Assembly: GCF_021155775.2 (NCBI RefSeq)
Contig: NC_060237.1
Span: 23,086,970-23,150,969, forward strand
DNA length: 64,000 bases
Source of the DNA: Neodiprion pinetum
Lineage: Eukaryota; Arthropoda; Insecta; Hymenoptera; Diprionidae
Reading direction: 5' to 3'
Within the stretch, counting starts at the first letter, position 1; each line of letters opens with the position of its first letter. A model generated the notes under the pieces. It made no database searches. It saw only the letters and a list, made by a program, of their open reading frames with translations, and was not told the origin of the DNA. Shown here piece by piece: positions 1-11,900 of this stretch. Made by a program: the position numbers and the translations under genes.

Positions 1-3000
1 GGTAAAAGATCAAAAAATAAACAGTAATTCTCATCTAAGACACGATCAATTTCTGCAGCAGCAGCTGCTATGTCTGCAAATCGTTTTTCAAAGCGTTCTT
101 CTCTTTCCCCTAATGCAAGTAAGTTTTCATCTTTCAGATCCTTGCGATCTAAAACTGGCATCATCGCCCAGGAGTAAATCAGTTTCTTAAGTTTTGCAAC
201 ATTCTCTTGAGCTCGAAATACACGAGTATGCAATTTTTTCACAAAATAAAGTAGCGTTTCAATATACTCTGGGACCTCTAAAAAGATAAATGATATAATA
301 TAATAATTTTGTACAAAAAATAATTAAAATGCATAGTTCTAGATTATGTACGTTACACTCGTTACAATAAAAGATGCAGAGATTATTCTCACAAAATTGT
401 TGTTATCTAAGACAGGATATGAAATAGAATATAATTTAAGTGTTTCATTTATACCAGGAGAATTCCAGTTGTAGTTCTGTTGACCTTTGTCTATTAATGC
501 ATCAATATTGTCAATTTCTTCTTTTAATAAATCAAACTCCACAGGGCTACTAAAACTTCTTATTCTATTATACCTGTATGAATAATAGCCACAGAGATGA
601 GTAATAAAAAGTGCATACATATTATGATAATTATAAATATAATGAGTATATTGAATGCATGTACTAACCAATTTATAATAAGATTCAAGTTGTAATTGCT
701 CTGAAAGAAATACTGAGTTCTGGAGAATAAATCCATGGCTTCAGCTGGCAGATCTGCCCTTTGCATGATTGTCATATAACGAGTCTCTCGTAGGACTGCT
801 ACTAATTCCGTAGAAAAATTCAACTCCAACAATTTATCCTCTAGAATAGTGAGCAGAGTTTTAGCCAAGTTTATCATACAAGTTTCTGGAACTGTTGTTG
901 CCCATTCCTCAAATATCGCTTGATCTGCAGCGTCCAGTAAAGCCTTGCAAAATCCAATTACTCATTATTTGTCGTTTGAATACCTACTCTATTGCATATT
1001 ATTTTTACTATATTATGGTTCGATCGAAATTATAATATACTGACATAATATGCTCAATCTTACCTCCAATTCTTCGTGTTTATTTTTAAGCTCACGAGCA
1101 CTTTGACTAGCTAATAATGGATGGTCAATAAGTGTTGTGCATTCTATTGGATATTCAATTCTATGTTTAAGTTTCAATAGACAGCACAAAGCTCCAGCAA
1201 CTGGAGGAAAGTATTGATCAACATGCATGTAACCAGTTTTTTTTCGTCTTTCAAAGTTTTCATCAAATAATACCTAAAAATATGATATGATATAATTGGC
1301 ATGGACATCAGAAAAAGAATACCCTTTCTGAGGGAGACTCAATGACATGCAAATAATAAAATTTGTGGAAGAAAATCAATTTTCAATACTCACCTTAACA
1401 GTGTCCATATGCACATGTATTTCTGAGAATAGTCTTTCGTAATTGGGCCACAATTGCGAAAGAATAATGGGTCTTAGGGCAACAGGTCCCATAATCCAAA
1501 CCAATTTAAACATGCTTTCAACGTTGTGACATTCAAGAAATGCTTGGTCAAACACGCTAGCCAATCTTCTGTCAAATTCTTCTACCTTGAAGAAAGAAAA
1601 AAACACATTATATCTTGGCTTAATTCAGATTTTTTCTACCAGGTATTCTCTGAAAATACTTACTGTGTTAACATTAAGAGTCTAATATTCAAAGTCATTG
1701 TCAATATTCATCATTAAAACACTAAAAAATCATTATAACTTGCATATACCTTTTTTAAAAAAATTTTCATATCTCCAGTGAAGCCAGTATCTTCCGGTAT
1801 CAAAATCTCATACTGCACACCAGAAAATTCACTGTGGATCTTCATAAATTCTTCGTATACGTCATAAGCACTTGCACACAATACTTTCCCCTTTAGTCCG
1901 GAAATCTCTATTCTTTCCAACTTTGAATATTCTTGAGAAATTTCAAACAACACCTAGTTATACAAACATGATTTAATTGAATAATCATTTCAGCATAAAT
2001 CTCATCATTTATGTGACGGATGTGTAAGTTCTTGTATTTTGGTAATTTTTTAAATTCCAGGCTGTGAGATACCTTGATTTCTTTCAATCGTTCACAGAAA
2101 GCAAATAATCTTCTGAAAACAAGCTTCTGATGAAACGTCCACAAAATTGGTTCTGCTGGTGGTTTAAAATAACTTTCTACTTTCTCACGAAAACTTTCAA
2201 ACGTGTCTACGTAATTCCCGATTATTGCAATCGTTCGCACTATTTTTTTCAAATTGTCATCTATGTCACCTTGAAAAAGTGACGTAGGATCTAATGATCG
2301 GCTAGCCTGTGAATGCGTTGATTATAAACCGCGATTATGAATATCAATTCTCAATTGTTTCCAAACAATTATAATTATTGCTATTTAGGATGACATGTAA
2401 ATATTTCAGAAACGCTATCGACTTACCGTAGCTATTAACAGATTTGAAACTTCACTCAACAATGTAATGATCCGAGTTGTGGTACAATAATATCTTGAGT
2501 TAGCCCAAGTTAGACAAATGCAATGCCACATAGGTTTTAGTTTTGGCTCTATATCGTTAAAGTCCATGCTTTCAATTTGATCAAAGTAAGACTGCAGCGG
2601 CTTGAGATATAAACAAACATCACGGGCTTCTATTACAGCTACAAATCAGAATTAAGCGATGTTAATATAGGATTATTTGAAAATAAATGAATAATGTAAT
2701 ATCTTTTAAACTGTGATTCTTTTCAGTATTTCTGAAGACCAAAATCATACCAGCGACCACATTTTTAAACAGCGTCTTGAAGCATGGCAAATAAGGACTC
2801 TCGGTTAATTCCAATAAGGACACCATCTTTTTCACCCGAGGGTCCCGCATTTGATCGTAGATAGATTCTATATTTTTTAGTCTCAAGCTCCAGAAGTCAA
2901 TTTCTACACAGAAAAATTAAGATTAGGTTAAAATAGATCATTAAAATATGGTATCGAGCCATGAAACATTAGTGCATTAGTATTTTACCAGCATTGGGCA

Positions 3001-3951
3001 GGGGGTGATTATTATTATTGAATGCGAGAGTACTCTCCTCGCTGAGAATGTCATTAATTTGCGTAGCCCATTTGATAACTATGCCTTCGATATCACTTTT
3101 CAATTGTAAATCGACCTGTTCTCCGGCAGTTTGCTGCACTAGCCATTCTGCTTCAAAGATTCGTTCTACTCCCATTGGCATTGGTAAGAGCGTTTGCCCT
3201 GTCATTTTTCCACGAGCCTATATTATTCGCCATAGATATATACAAAAATTATTTCAACGTGAAGAGCAATTAATATACACATCATGAATACCTGGCAGAT
3301 TAAACTTCGAAGATTATACACGTGTTTCTTTACATCTTCACCGACTATAGCCGGCCATCCAACGTGGTTATTCGGATTTGATAATATTGGAACATATACC
3401 TATTCAGAACATGTTTTATTTTACTTTGCAGCAGCTGATCAATTACGGAATTGAAAAACCGTCAAGATATCAGAAGAACTGTAATATCCTACCTCCTCAA
3501 CTAACACCGCCAGTTCTTCGATAGGCTTGGGTGCCATATCACCAATAATAAGCTCGTCTCTATAGTTCTTTTCAGTAATTTTTATTGGATTCCTCTTGAT
3601 AAAATACGAGGACTTCACTTTACTTCCTGGTTGGATACCAAGAAATGGTATCAAAACACCAGAGGTTGCAACTTGCATTATTAAAATCTTTTCAGTTGTA
3701 GTGTTAAAAAACCTTAGAACAAGTTCCTGGAAAGAAATAAAAAAGTAATTAACAAAACTCTGAATTAAGATGCATGAAAATTCCACTGATTCTATTATGT
3801 AAAAACACCATAAACTTACTTTGAGGTCTTCATTTGCTACCATTTTACCCCATTTATCTTGTTTCACTTTACTAGATCGGATCAAATATTGTAATAAAAA
3901 TTCTAGTCGGTCATCTTCTTCCTTCCTTTCCTCATCTTTCTTGTCCCCCAT
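1..3951 (-). CDS. Axonemal dynein heavy chain, outer-arm beta type (DNAH9/11/17 class), N-terminal part, runs off the left edge
   Basis: This is the ATP-driven motor subunit of ciliary and flagellar outer dynein arms; only the tail (DHC_N1 stem) is in the window. The start is the ATG at 3951-3949 (MGDKKDEERKEEDD). Thirteen exons with matching phases give about 859 residues: 3820-3951, 3493-3726, 3292-3399, 2989-3217, 2751-2903, 2427-2638, 2073-2306, 1750-1953, 1394-1585, 1064-1273, 669-943, 455-573 and 1-277. The beginning (LQYLIRSSKVKQDKWGK, then ILIMQVATSGVLIPFLG, then a GDM...PIEELAVLVEEV block) is what I know from beta-type chains, as are TLLPMPMGVERI, LNFSTELVAVLRETRY and YNRIR in the stem. 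The motor domain would lie beyond position 1. Which beta paralogue it is cannot be settled here (Drosophila has Dhc93AB and kl-5). No stop or frameshift is seen. Confidence 0.93.
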
Positions 3952-4446
3952 ACTTTGATTATTTAATTTTTATAATTGACCATCTATTATAAAACTGTAC
4001 TATTTATTTAATAGCATATTGCAAATTGAGGTGACATCACCATTGAACAATTGCACTGCTATGATCTTATTATGTTTCATTGTACCTATTCATCGTGGAA
4101 GGATTTACATATTGCACATAATGTACAGCAGAAATCATAACTTCTCATCAAAGCCAATTACAAGTTAAATAAATATACACAGTGCTTGAAGAGAAGAAAC
4201 TTCTTATTCACACTTAAATAAATAACAATGGAAATACCTAAAAGTGCATCAATGAAAACACCAAGTCTTATAATAATAATTTACTTCATAGACAATGTAT
4301 AAAACAGTTTTATTGATATAAATACAGTAAATTTTTAAGTATTAATAAGAAATGATGTACTCAGGTATTAGATATGTCCCAAAGGTGCGTTAAATATGCC
4401 ACGTAAAGTACTTGCCAGTTACTACACTATACAACATCAGTCACGT
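3952..4446. other. Intergenic gap between two axonemal genes
   Basis: About 500 AT-rich bases hold the upstream region of the dynein gene and the 3' end of the DRC10-like gene, both on the minus strand. A minus-strand AATAAA (plus-strand tttatt at 4309-4314) could end the DRC10-like transcript. I saw no good X-box here and no coding exon. Confidence 0.6.
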
Positions 4447-4600
4447 TTATTTCTTCTTCTAAAAAATTGTTAAATCAAAACGTCATTAAATATTAATTAT
4501 GGTATAATATTTTAGACAAACACTTGGCCAATGCCTGTGACATAACAAAAGCTGTGGAATTTTCATGCAGCATTTGTCCTCTAATTTGCAAAGTAAGAAG

Positions 4601-6925
4601 TTATACCTTAAGTTTTTTGTTTTTCGTTTTCTTTTTGGCTATCTTAGCCTTACGCTTTTCTCGCATTGAATGCCACCATCGCTGAATAGTTTTTACTGCG
4701 CGAGTCATCATTAACTTTGCTAATTTTTCGTTGATTATTGCATCTTCTGTATCTTGTTTCTCTTTCATAAAAGTGTCATACAAATCTGCTTGTCTCTCTA
4801 TTTCAGCCTGTATCCGACAAAAATGTAGCGTATTCAGTTTTAAAGCACTTTTAAAATTTAAATATAAATATTTCATAACATGAATGATTGAATCAAGAAT
4901 AACTGTGCCAGCTACCTCTAAATCTTCCTTTTTCTTTTTATCTGTCTCAAATTGTACAATGAGTAACTCCATCTGTTTTTGTTTTTCACCAATTTCTGTG
5001 TCATACTTGTTGATTATACCCAAAAGCTGTGATTCAATCTTGAACCTAAAATCGTTTCAGTATATTGAAGCATGCATTTTTCGTGTATAATATTACGTCC
5101 TTATAAAGCTAGTATTTACTCGTTCTGTTGTACTGAATTCTCGGATTGCAATTTCCAGTGTAAATACAGTCTTAAAAATCAAATTGAAGATTGAACTAGT
5201 AATTCTCAATCAACAATTATTGATTGATACCTTTTATCACGAGCTTCCTTTTCCAAGGCAAGATTCAACGTTCGAATCTTTTTTAGGTGAAACTCGGCAT
5301 TGCTTACATCTTCTCGGATCTCTTTCTGTTTCATCTCAGATGCCTTGTAAGCAATCATCATTTTCCGCTCTGTTCTAATTCTGCGATTATGATTTATCTT
5401 TGAGAATTAACGTACGTGACATTAAAGGATACTGCTTATTCTACATTTCAACTTGATAATCATTTTTCCATACATGGTATAATTCACATCTTCTTTGCAT
5501 TTTCTGTTTATTCGTTTTACAGTTGCCAAATCTTTTTCACATTGCGAATTTATCAATTCCATTTCCATGTCATGTTGTTTTCTTTGCTCCTCCAATACTG
5601 CTGCCAATACTGAAAATCGATAAATATAATTCGTAATCAATATGCCTTCTCAAACGGTATCAATTGGATGATCAGTAATTGAAGTCGAAAAAATTTGTTA
5701 GAGTGATGAACTATACGAAATACTTTTTAGATCCGTTTTTGCTTTTTCATTCTCTCTCCAAAGCTTTCTGTAGCGCAGCTCTTTTGCCCTGTATTCTTCT
5801 GGAGATGTGGAAATGCGTTTTAATGTGTGTTCAAAAAAATGTTTCATATATCCCAAAAACAATTGAGCCTGCTCTGAATATTGTGGACATAGTTGTTTTA
5901 CTATTTCTCGAATTTCTGTGTAACCATTTAGAATCTGAAATGAATACAAATATTAGTCGAAGTGTGATTTTCTAACAAACTAAGATACCTCAATTGCTCG
6001 ATAAATGTTTGAATTAGATTTCCAATCATTGGTAGATGATTCGGTCATTTTCGAACTTTGTTTTGAAGGCTCTGAACCCTCCATACTTTCAGAACAGGCT
6101 GAAAGAAAAAGCATCCCGTCTGATAATATGATCAAGTTTAAAGATATAATTTCAATTTAAAATAATAATACGATTGTTATAACGAGCTTGCAAGGAACGT
6201 ACGCCAATGGCACGGTTCAATGTAAACATACTGATAGAAGGCATCTGTGACGTCTCTGAAATCTTCTCTGTTTAATATATGCCTTACTTCTGGATGTTGA
6301 AGGAGTACAGGCAAGCTAGCCTAGATATGAATAAATCATAAGCTTTGAGCAGTAAGGTGTTTTAAAATTGTACGTCAAAATAAAAAAAATAATAAAGGTA
6401 AACGAATGGACGGGGCAACCGTCATATTGATCTTGTGAACAAATCAACTATTATTTTTACAATCGCATAATATGTGCAGCACTTACTGATAATTCTAATT
6501 TTTTAAGAGTACGACAAAATATACTAAAGACACGATTGAAGCAGATGGATATTTCAATTTCATTTGAAGCCAATTTGTTGAGTGACTGGCATGAGCCTGC
6601 AGGAGTAGCTCCACCACCTCCTTTCCCAGTTGATTCCTCTTCAGAAAATGACGTCTGACTTATCTCAACATTTGGGCACCTGAAGTTCATGAGTGCATCC
6701 AGCAAATAAAGAAGGTAGAGTACGTATTTTGTTGAGAATTTCGTATTCTCACGATCAACTTGAATTTGGTGCGATTGACAGAAAGTTACATAATATGAAA
6801 TAAGAATTTTTCCAAATGTTTGATTGCAAAAGTTATACATACGGACATGAATCAGGATCTATCGGAACACCACATGGTAAGACTTTGCGTTGAGCACGGC
6901 CCAAGAGATCAAGAGTTGCTGGCAT
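4601..6925 (-). CDS. IQ-motif nexin-dynein regulatory complex subunit, DRC10/IQCD-like
   Basis: It is a probable coiled-coil subunit of the nexin-dynein regulatory complex, which links axonemal doublets and controls dynein. Ten exons in phase give 452 residues: 6843-6925, 6487-6679, 6203-6320, 5989-6098, 5724-5934, 5521-5609, 5231-5397, 5120-5170, 4916-5045 and 4601-4807. The start MPATLDLLGRAQRK is the first ATG. The N-terminal third is helical (NRVFSIFCRTLKKLEL, LPVLLQHPEVRHIL). The middle is long charged coiled coil, including IINKYDTEIGEKQKQ. The C-terminus has one IQ-like site (AVKTIQRWWHSMREKRK) and a lysine-rich tail. Length and layout match DRC10 (human about 450 residues). DRC9/IQCG has a similar plan and is the main alternative. 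The last exon may instead splice after 4607 to a tiny exon at 4447-4458, giving a slightly different lysine tail. Confidence 0.72.
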
Positions 6926-8935
6926 AATTCAGCAAATAAAATGATATATACGCATAATGGCTAATGTGTCACCAATCTTTGGTGTTACCATAGGTATGTA
7001 GCAGAATGTAATTGTTTTATTTCAACGTATAGGTGACGAAAAAATAAAATCTGGGAAACTTACACACTCTAGAAAATTAATAAAGAGAATTTTCGAAGTA
7101 TATCCCAAGATTATTTGTTTCGAAGTTGCATAAGAATAAATATAAATCACAAGATGCGTTTTTTTTTTATAAAATACCTCAACTGCTTTATTTTCTTAGC
7201 CTATTTTCAATACAATAATGAATGAATATACATCTGTTTGCTGTATCAAAGGTGAAAAGGTCAAAAGGCCCCAAAAATTAAGTATTAACATTTTCGTATA
7301 ATACATGAAAAAATTTTAAACTTTACACAATTTGTGATTGGAAACGCATCAGCTTGCTCATACATTGCTATCATTTTTATTGCAAGCCATATTTTCATTC
7401 AAGTGCTATGAAATGACAAGATAGTAATGTATCATCAATAAAAAATTATATCACGAGTGCTTTCAATTCTAGTTTCAATTCTTAAATACTCTGACATAAT
7501 TTGCCCATCAACTTCTATGTATAGTCGCATAATACTGCAGCTTACGATTGGAAAAATCCCTAAGCAAAGGAAAATCGTTCATCAGTGCCAAATAATTTTT
7601 GAACTTTCCACTTTTGTTACATATAATAAAATTAAATACCTACAAATTCTTTATGCCAATTGCAGTATACAAGTATAATCCAAGAGTAGAAGGAAATAAA
7701 TACTCTATCACTGACGGCATTGTGTTTACAGAGTATTCTTGTATTAGGTACTTATTTGCTCAGCTCTCTAACATTGTAAAACGGACAGTGCCAGTATGGC
7801 AAATAGCAAACAAGTTGCTACTAAATCTGAATAAAATTTACTGTTCATAGTTTATTGACTGAAATCCGTACCGAATAAGATTACTGAAGAATGGAAAAAA
7901 CAGATTTCTATTTTGAATCACGTTTACCTGATACAGATATTCCCTGAATTACTGTATCTACCTGAGTACAAAACCATTCTAGGCACTTGAAAAGCTCTAT
8001 GATGACGAGATTGTCTATATTTTCATCAGTTTTTGAACATAGGTTACATAACACATAATTAATTATGGTTTAAAACGATAAGTTACTCAATATGTTTGTA
8101 GCGAACGGTAAATTTGAAAATAAATTTAAGTAATTCTTAAAAACATATGGATATCCTAATTTTACACATCTTCACTATTTTTCAATCACTTATCTGAGAC
8201 ACCTAACACAAGACAATAGCTGCAAGTAAATTTAGGTATCGATCTTTGGCCTACAAACAAGACTTAGTAGGTCTCATAAGCATATAGCATTGACCAAGCT
8301 TGAGCAATAATTGCAGAAACAGTATTTTTTGTCTAGCTAGATTAACCTAATCTACATTCAAATTTCAAATTAGAGGAAACCTTTGTTTTGTAATCAGGTC
8401 AATACCGTACATACTCTTAGATTGAACTGTAAGACATTCGAAATTATGAATTAGGTACGTACGAATGCCTAAATAAATTCGAAACGTTAGTCAATACATG
8501 CATGCTTCTCACGTTGTTATGCTCTAAATACACAGAATGATGCCAAAGTAAAAACTGAATCAAAGTTATACTTTATCACTACTGATAAATATAAACTCTT
8601 GATAACTAATTGACCAAGTAACAAAATTGTATCTCTGAACCATCCTGTGGTTATGGAGTAGTAAAGTTCATTGAAAATCAATTATTTTTATATCACTCAA
8701 CTTAACAAATTATTAGCGTATAACTATCAAGTCTTGCTAACAGTCAAACAATAAAGAGATGTATTGTCTCGTTCATCAGCTGCTTCACATTCAGATATCA
8801 TAACAATACGAATGAAGGAAAGACTTTCAAATTTGTTCAATTATCCAATAAAAATATTTTTGAATAGTGACTGAGACCAGCTTATCTCTTCGTATACCCA
8901 TGACAGGTACTATTAAAATAATTCAATTTGTTTGT
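6926..8935. other. Gene-free interval: DRC10-like promoter and probable Crag 3' UTR
   Basis: This AT-rich stretch lies between the DRC10-like start and the Crag stop. ORFs inside it (for example 7457-7850, plus) have no family resemblance and no splice support. Minus-strand AATAAA signals occur at 7851-7856 and 7377-7382 and could end a long Crag 3' UTR. Nothing else was recognised. Confidence 0.5.
6984..6997 (-). promoter_or_regulatory. Candidate RFX X-box upstream of the DRC10-like gene
   Basis: On the coding strand the site reads ATACCT-AT-GGTAAC. The right half and the 2-bp spacer match the RFX X-box (GTTNCC, 0-3 spacer, GGNAAC) exactly; the left half is imperfect. It lies about 60 bp upstream of the start codon, and RFX sites close to the start are typical of cilia genes. 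One imperfect half keeps this tentative. Confidence 0.4.
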
Positions 8936-11900
8936 TCATACGTTGAGTGGCTTGAAGTAATGCCTGCAATATAGTGCCATAGTAGCTGGGGGTGCATCTG
9001 TTTTCAACAATAACTTTTCTTCTTTTTCCGTTAGTCTTTCAAGCGACTGATTATATTCCCGATCAAATGCACCTGCAAATAACAAAGTGTCACACGCACG
9101 AAAACACCATCTATAAGATATTGTGAGTAAAGAAAAAAATTCTGTTGAGAATTTTTTCACTTCATACTTTGATCAATATTTCCTCGTCCCAAGACTGTGA
9201 ATACTAAAAACAGAATGTCTCTGTATATAGAAATTGGGGTTTTTTCATCCATTTGGTTTTTATGCCTCTCCAGAGCTAATCTTCTTATAGGTTCCGCTAA
9301 GTCGTTGCAACGCACATTTGTTATAACAGACTGCATTAACCTGCGTAATAAGTTAATAGTTTTTGCTAAGGAAACTAATTATAAGGTAGGCTTGATTAAA
9401 ATTAGTTATTCTGATATATATTTACGTTCGATCTTCTGTACTGTTTGTCTTCCATTGAATGTACATAGGCAAACGATCCATATGTAATTTCTCATTATCC
9501 CAAAGTGTTCTAACACCAACCAATGCCGAATTACTTTGGGAATTATTCTTCAAATCCCGGTTATTATTGAACCAGAGCTCTGGCAAATGACTGCTCAAAT
9601 TAATTCGTTCAAAGTACCAAATCAAATTCCAGTATACTATGGGATGTTCCTGTATAAATTTGTGCTTGGTAAGGCACGAATCTCCTTCTTGGCTTAAAAC
9701 ACTTTCTAATTCTTTCCTAAGCACGAGCGGATTTAAGTATGGAACTGTGATCGGTTCTTCCAATTCCTTTGGTTGTTCTAAGAGTTCTATCAATGCTCCT
9801 GTTAACGGATCATTTAGCTCACGCTCCTCACGCCTAAAACAATGTTATCGTTATCGTTTGTTGTTGTTACTTAAACGACACAAATATGATATCAAAAGAA
9901 CTTCTAATTAATTGTTAAATACGTAAGTACAGAGATTAAAGAAATAAAATATTCTGTGATATTGTGTCAATACCTATAATCCAATATAGTTACTGTCAAA
10001 AGTGGTACTGTAGCTTTATCACAAAATTGACAAACTGTATTCAAATTTGAATCCTCTGGCTGCCAGCCAGCCATTATTTCTTCGTCATACATAATAGTGG
10101 CACAATTATGGCACCTACTGGCAGTCGATAAGACTAATTCTATCGCCATACGTTCTTCTAAGTCCCTAGAACCCCTTGGATACAAACAATCGGCTAATTC
10201 GGACAAAGAACCAAGATCTGCGTTTGAATCCCCTGCAATTCGTGGAATTGGTAACACTTAGTCGATTGTACAAATTTTCAAAATGATTGTGAATATTCAA
10301 ACAAGCTTGCCAATCTTCATTATTGCCAAAATTCATTATAAATTACAAACACGGAACATACGTACCCGAACCTCTTACAGGTATCTCATTACGGTCTTGC
10401 TGTGACCCATCAGTTAGCGAATCCAATGATTCGTGAGATATTCCATAAGTTAATCTTTGTTCACGCTCCTTCGATTTTACTGGAGTACTAGTAGCAGAGA
10501 TAGCTTCCTTTATTTCGTCGAATTTTTTTGCAACACTAGTCGCAGCAGATTTCAAGCTATTCAATCCTCCCAATATTAGTTCGTTTGACTTCTTTCCAGT
10601 CAAACTTGAGGGACTAAGAGAAATGAGGTTGTTAATAAAGTTCATATTATTACAGTGATATACATCGTTAAAGCTACTACATATTATCGTGAGTTGACAT
10701 GACATGCAAGCAGGGTGATAATCCTCAACTTTGACAAGTGGTTTAAATTGTTAACAACCGCATACTACTATCATGCGGTTATCATAATGAATCATGCTCA
10801 AAATTATGTCCTCCTTAAGAATTTGAAATGTTAAGAAAATGTTACATACCTGATATAATTGGACAAACTTAAGGACTCGATGAGCTGATTGGATGATATC
10901 AACTCCTTATTTTTAGCAAATGGCAGGCCTCCGGTAGAATACCGTCTATGTTATTAAAAAAAAAAAGGCACACACAAGAGCATGCAAAATAATCATAAAA
11001 TTTCGATATGCACGATGAGTCGATGAACACAGGAAAATGTTGAGAGTGCAAAGTAGTAAATACTATGAATATTGATGAAATTAATATTGTGATCGAATCA
11101 TAAATTCATAAGAAGTAATAAAAATTCGATAATAAATGGGCGTTTACGTGTGTGAATTGATGAGGAAAATTCTGAGTGTGATCTATATCCTTGTTGCAAC
11201 TCAAACGAAATGAAAATCTAACATCTTTGCTTACCCAAAACTAAGCTTGAGACTAGATCCTAGGCTCGACAGGCTAGATGTTACACTGTCTTTATTCTGT
11301 GCCCAAAGACTACCAAACTCCAATCTGTCTCTATCTCTTTCTTGTTCACCTTGTTGAGCTACGGAGTGAGGCATAGTTTCACTTCTTTGCAAATGTCCAC
11401 CAACTATTGGTCCACCTTCATCGACTGCTTGATGAAACGTAGCACTTCTAGGTAAAACATTGCTGGAAATGCATTACGATTGCAAATTTGAATCGTTTAT
11501 CTAGTTATTTCAAAACTTTTCTGAACATTTTAACGCTATCAAATCTTACACCACAAAATGAGGTAAGTATTAAAAAACGAATTGAAAATACCTTCTGAAT
11601 AATAACGGTCCCCCAGCACGCTCTTCTGTTGCATTATTAAGTATGGTCAAGGTACTTGTTGAGCAGTTTGAATCATTTTCCCCAGACGGCGATACGACTG
11701 GAGTTTCATCATTAAGTAACGCTCCGAGAGGATCATTTTCAGTAACAGGTGTTCTGACGGGGCTTTTCAGTGGTGATTCGAGATTTCGGACTAACCTTGA
11801 AATGTAAATAAATCGTTCAGGGTTTGATCGTGAAAGAAACTTCTGAGCATAATATTGCATCGCTTTTATTCGAATAATATTTGATAAATTTGATATAAAT

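Noticed and set aside
6181..6232. Earlier donor CAGTATGT for the third DRC10-like exon
   Set aside because: Using it gives an immediate in-frame stop in the next exon; the GTACGT donor after 6203 restores the phase.
8880..8960. Alternative Crag C-terminus through an acceptor at TATTGCAG
   Set aside because: The unspliced end (MALYCRHYFKPLNV) matches the layout of the known DENND4 C-terminus, and the acceptor lacks a pyrimidine tract.
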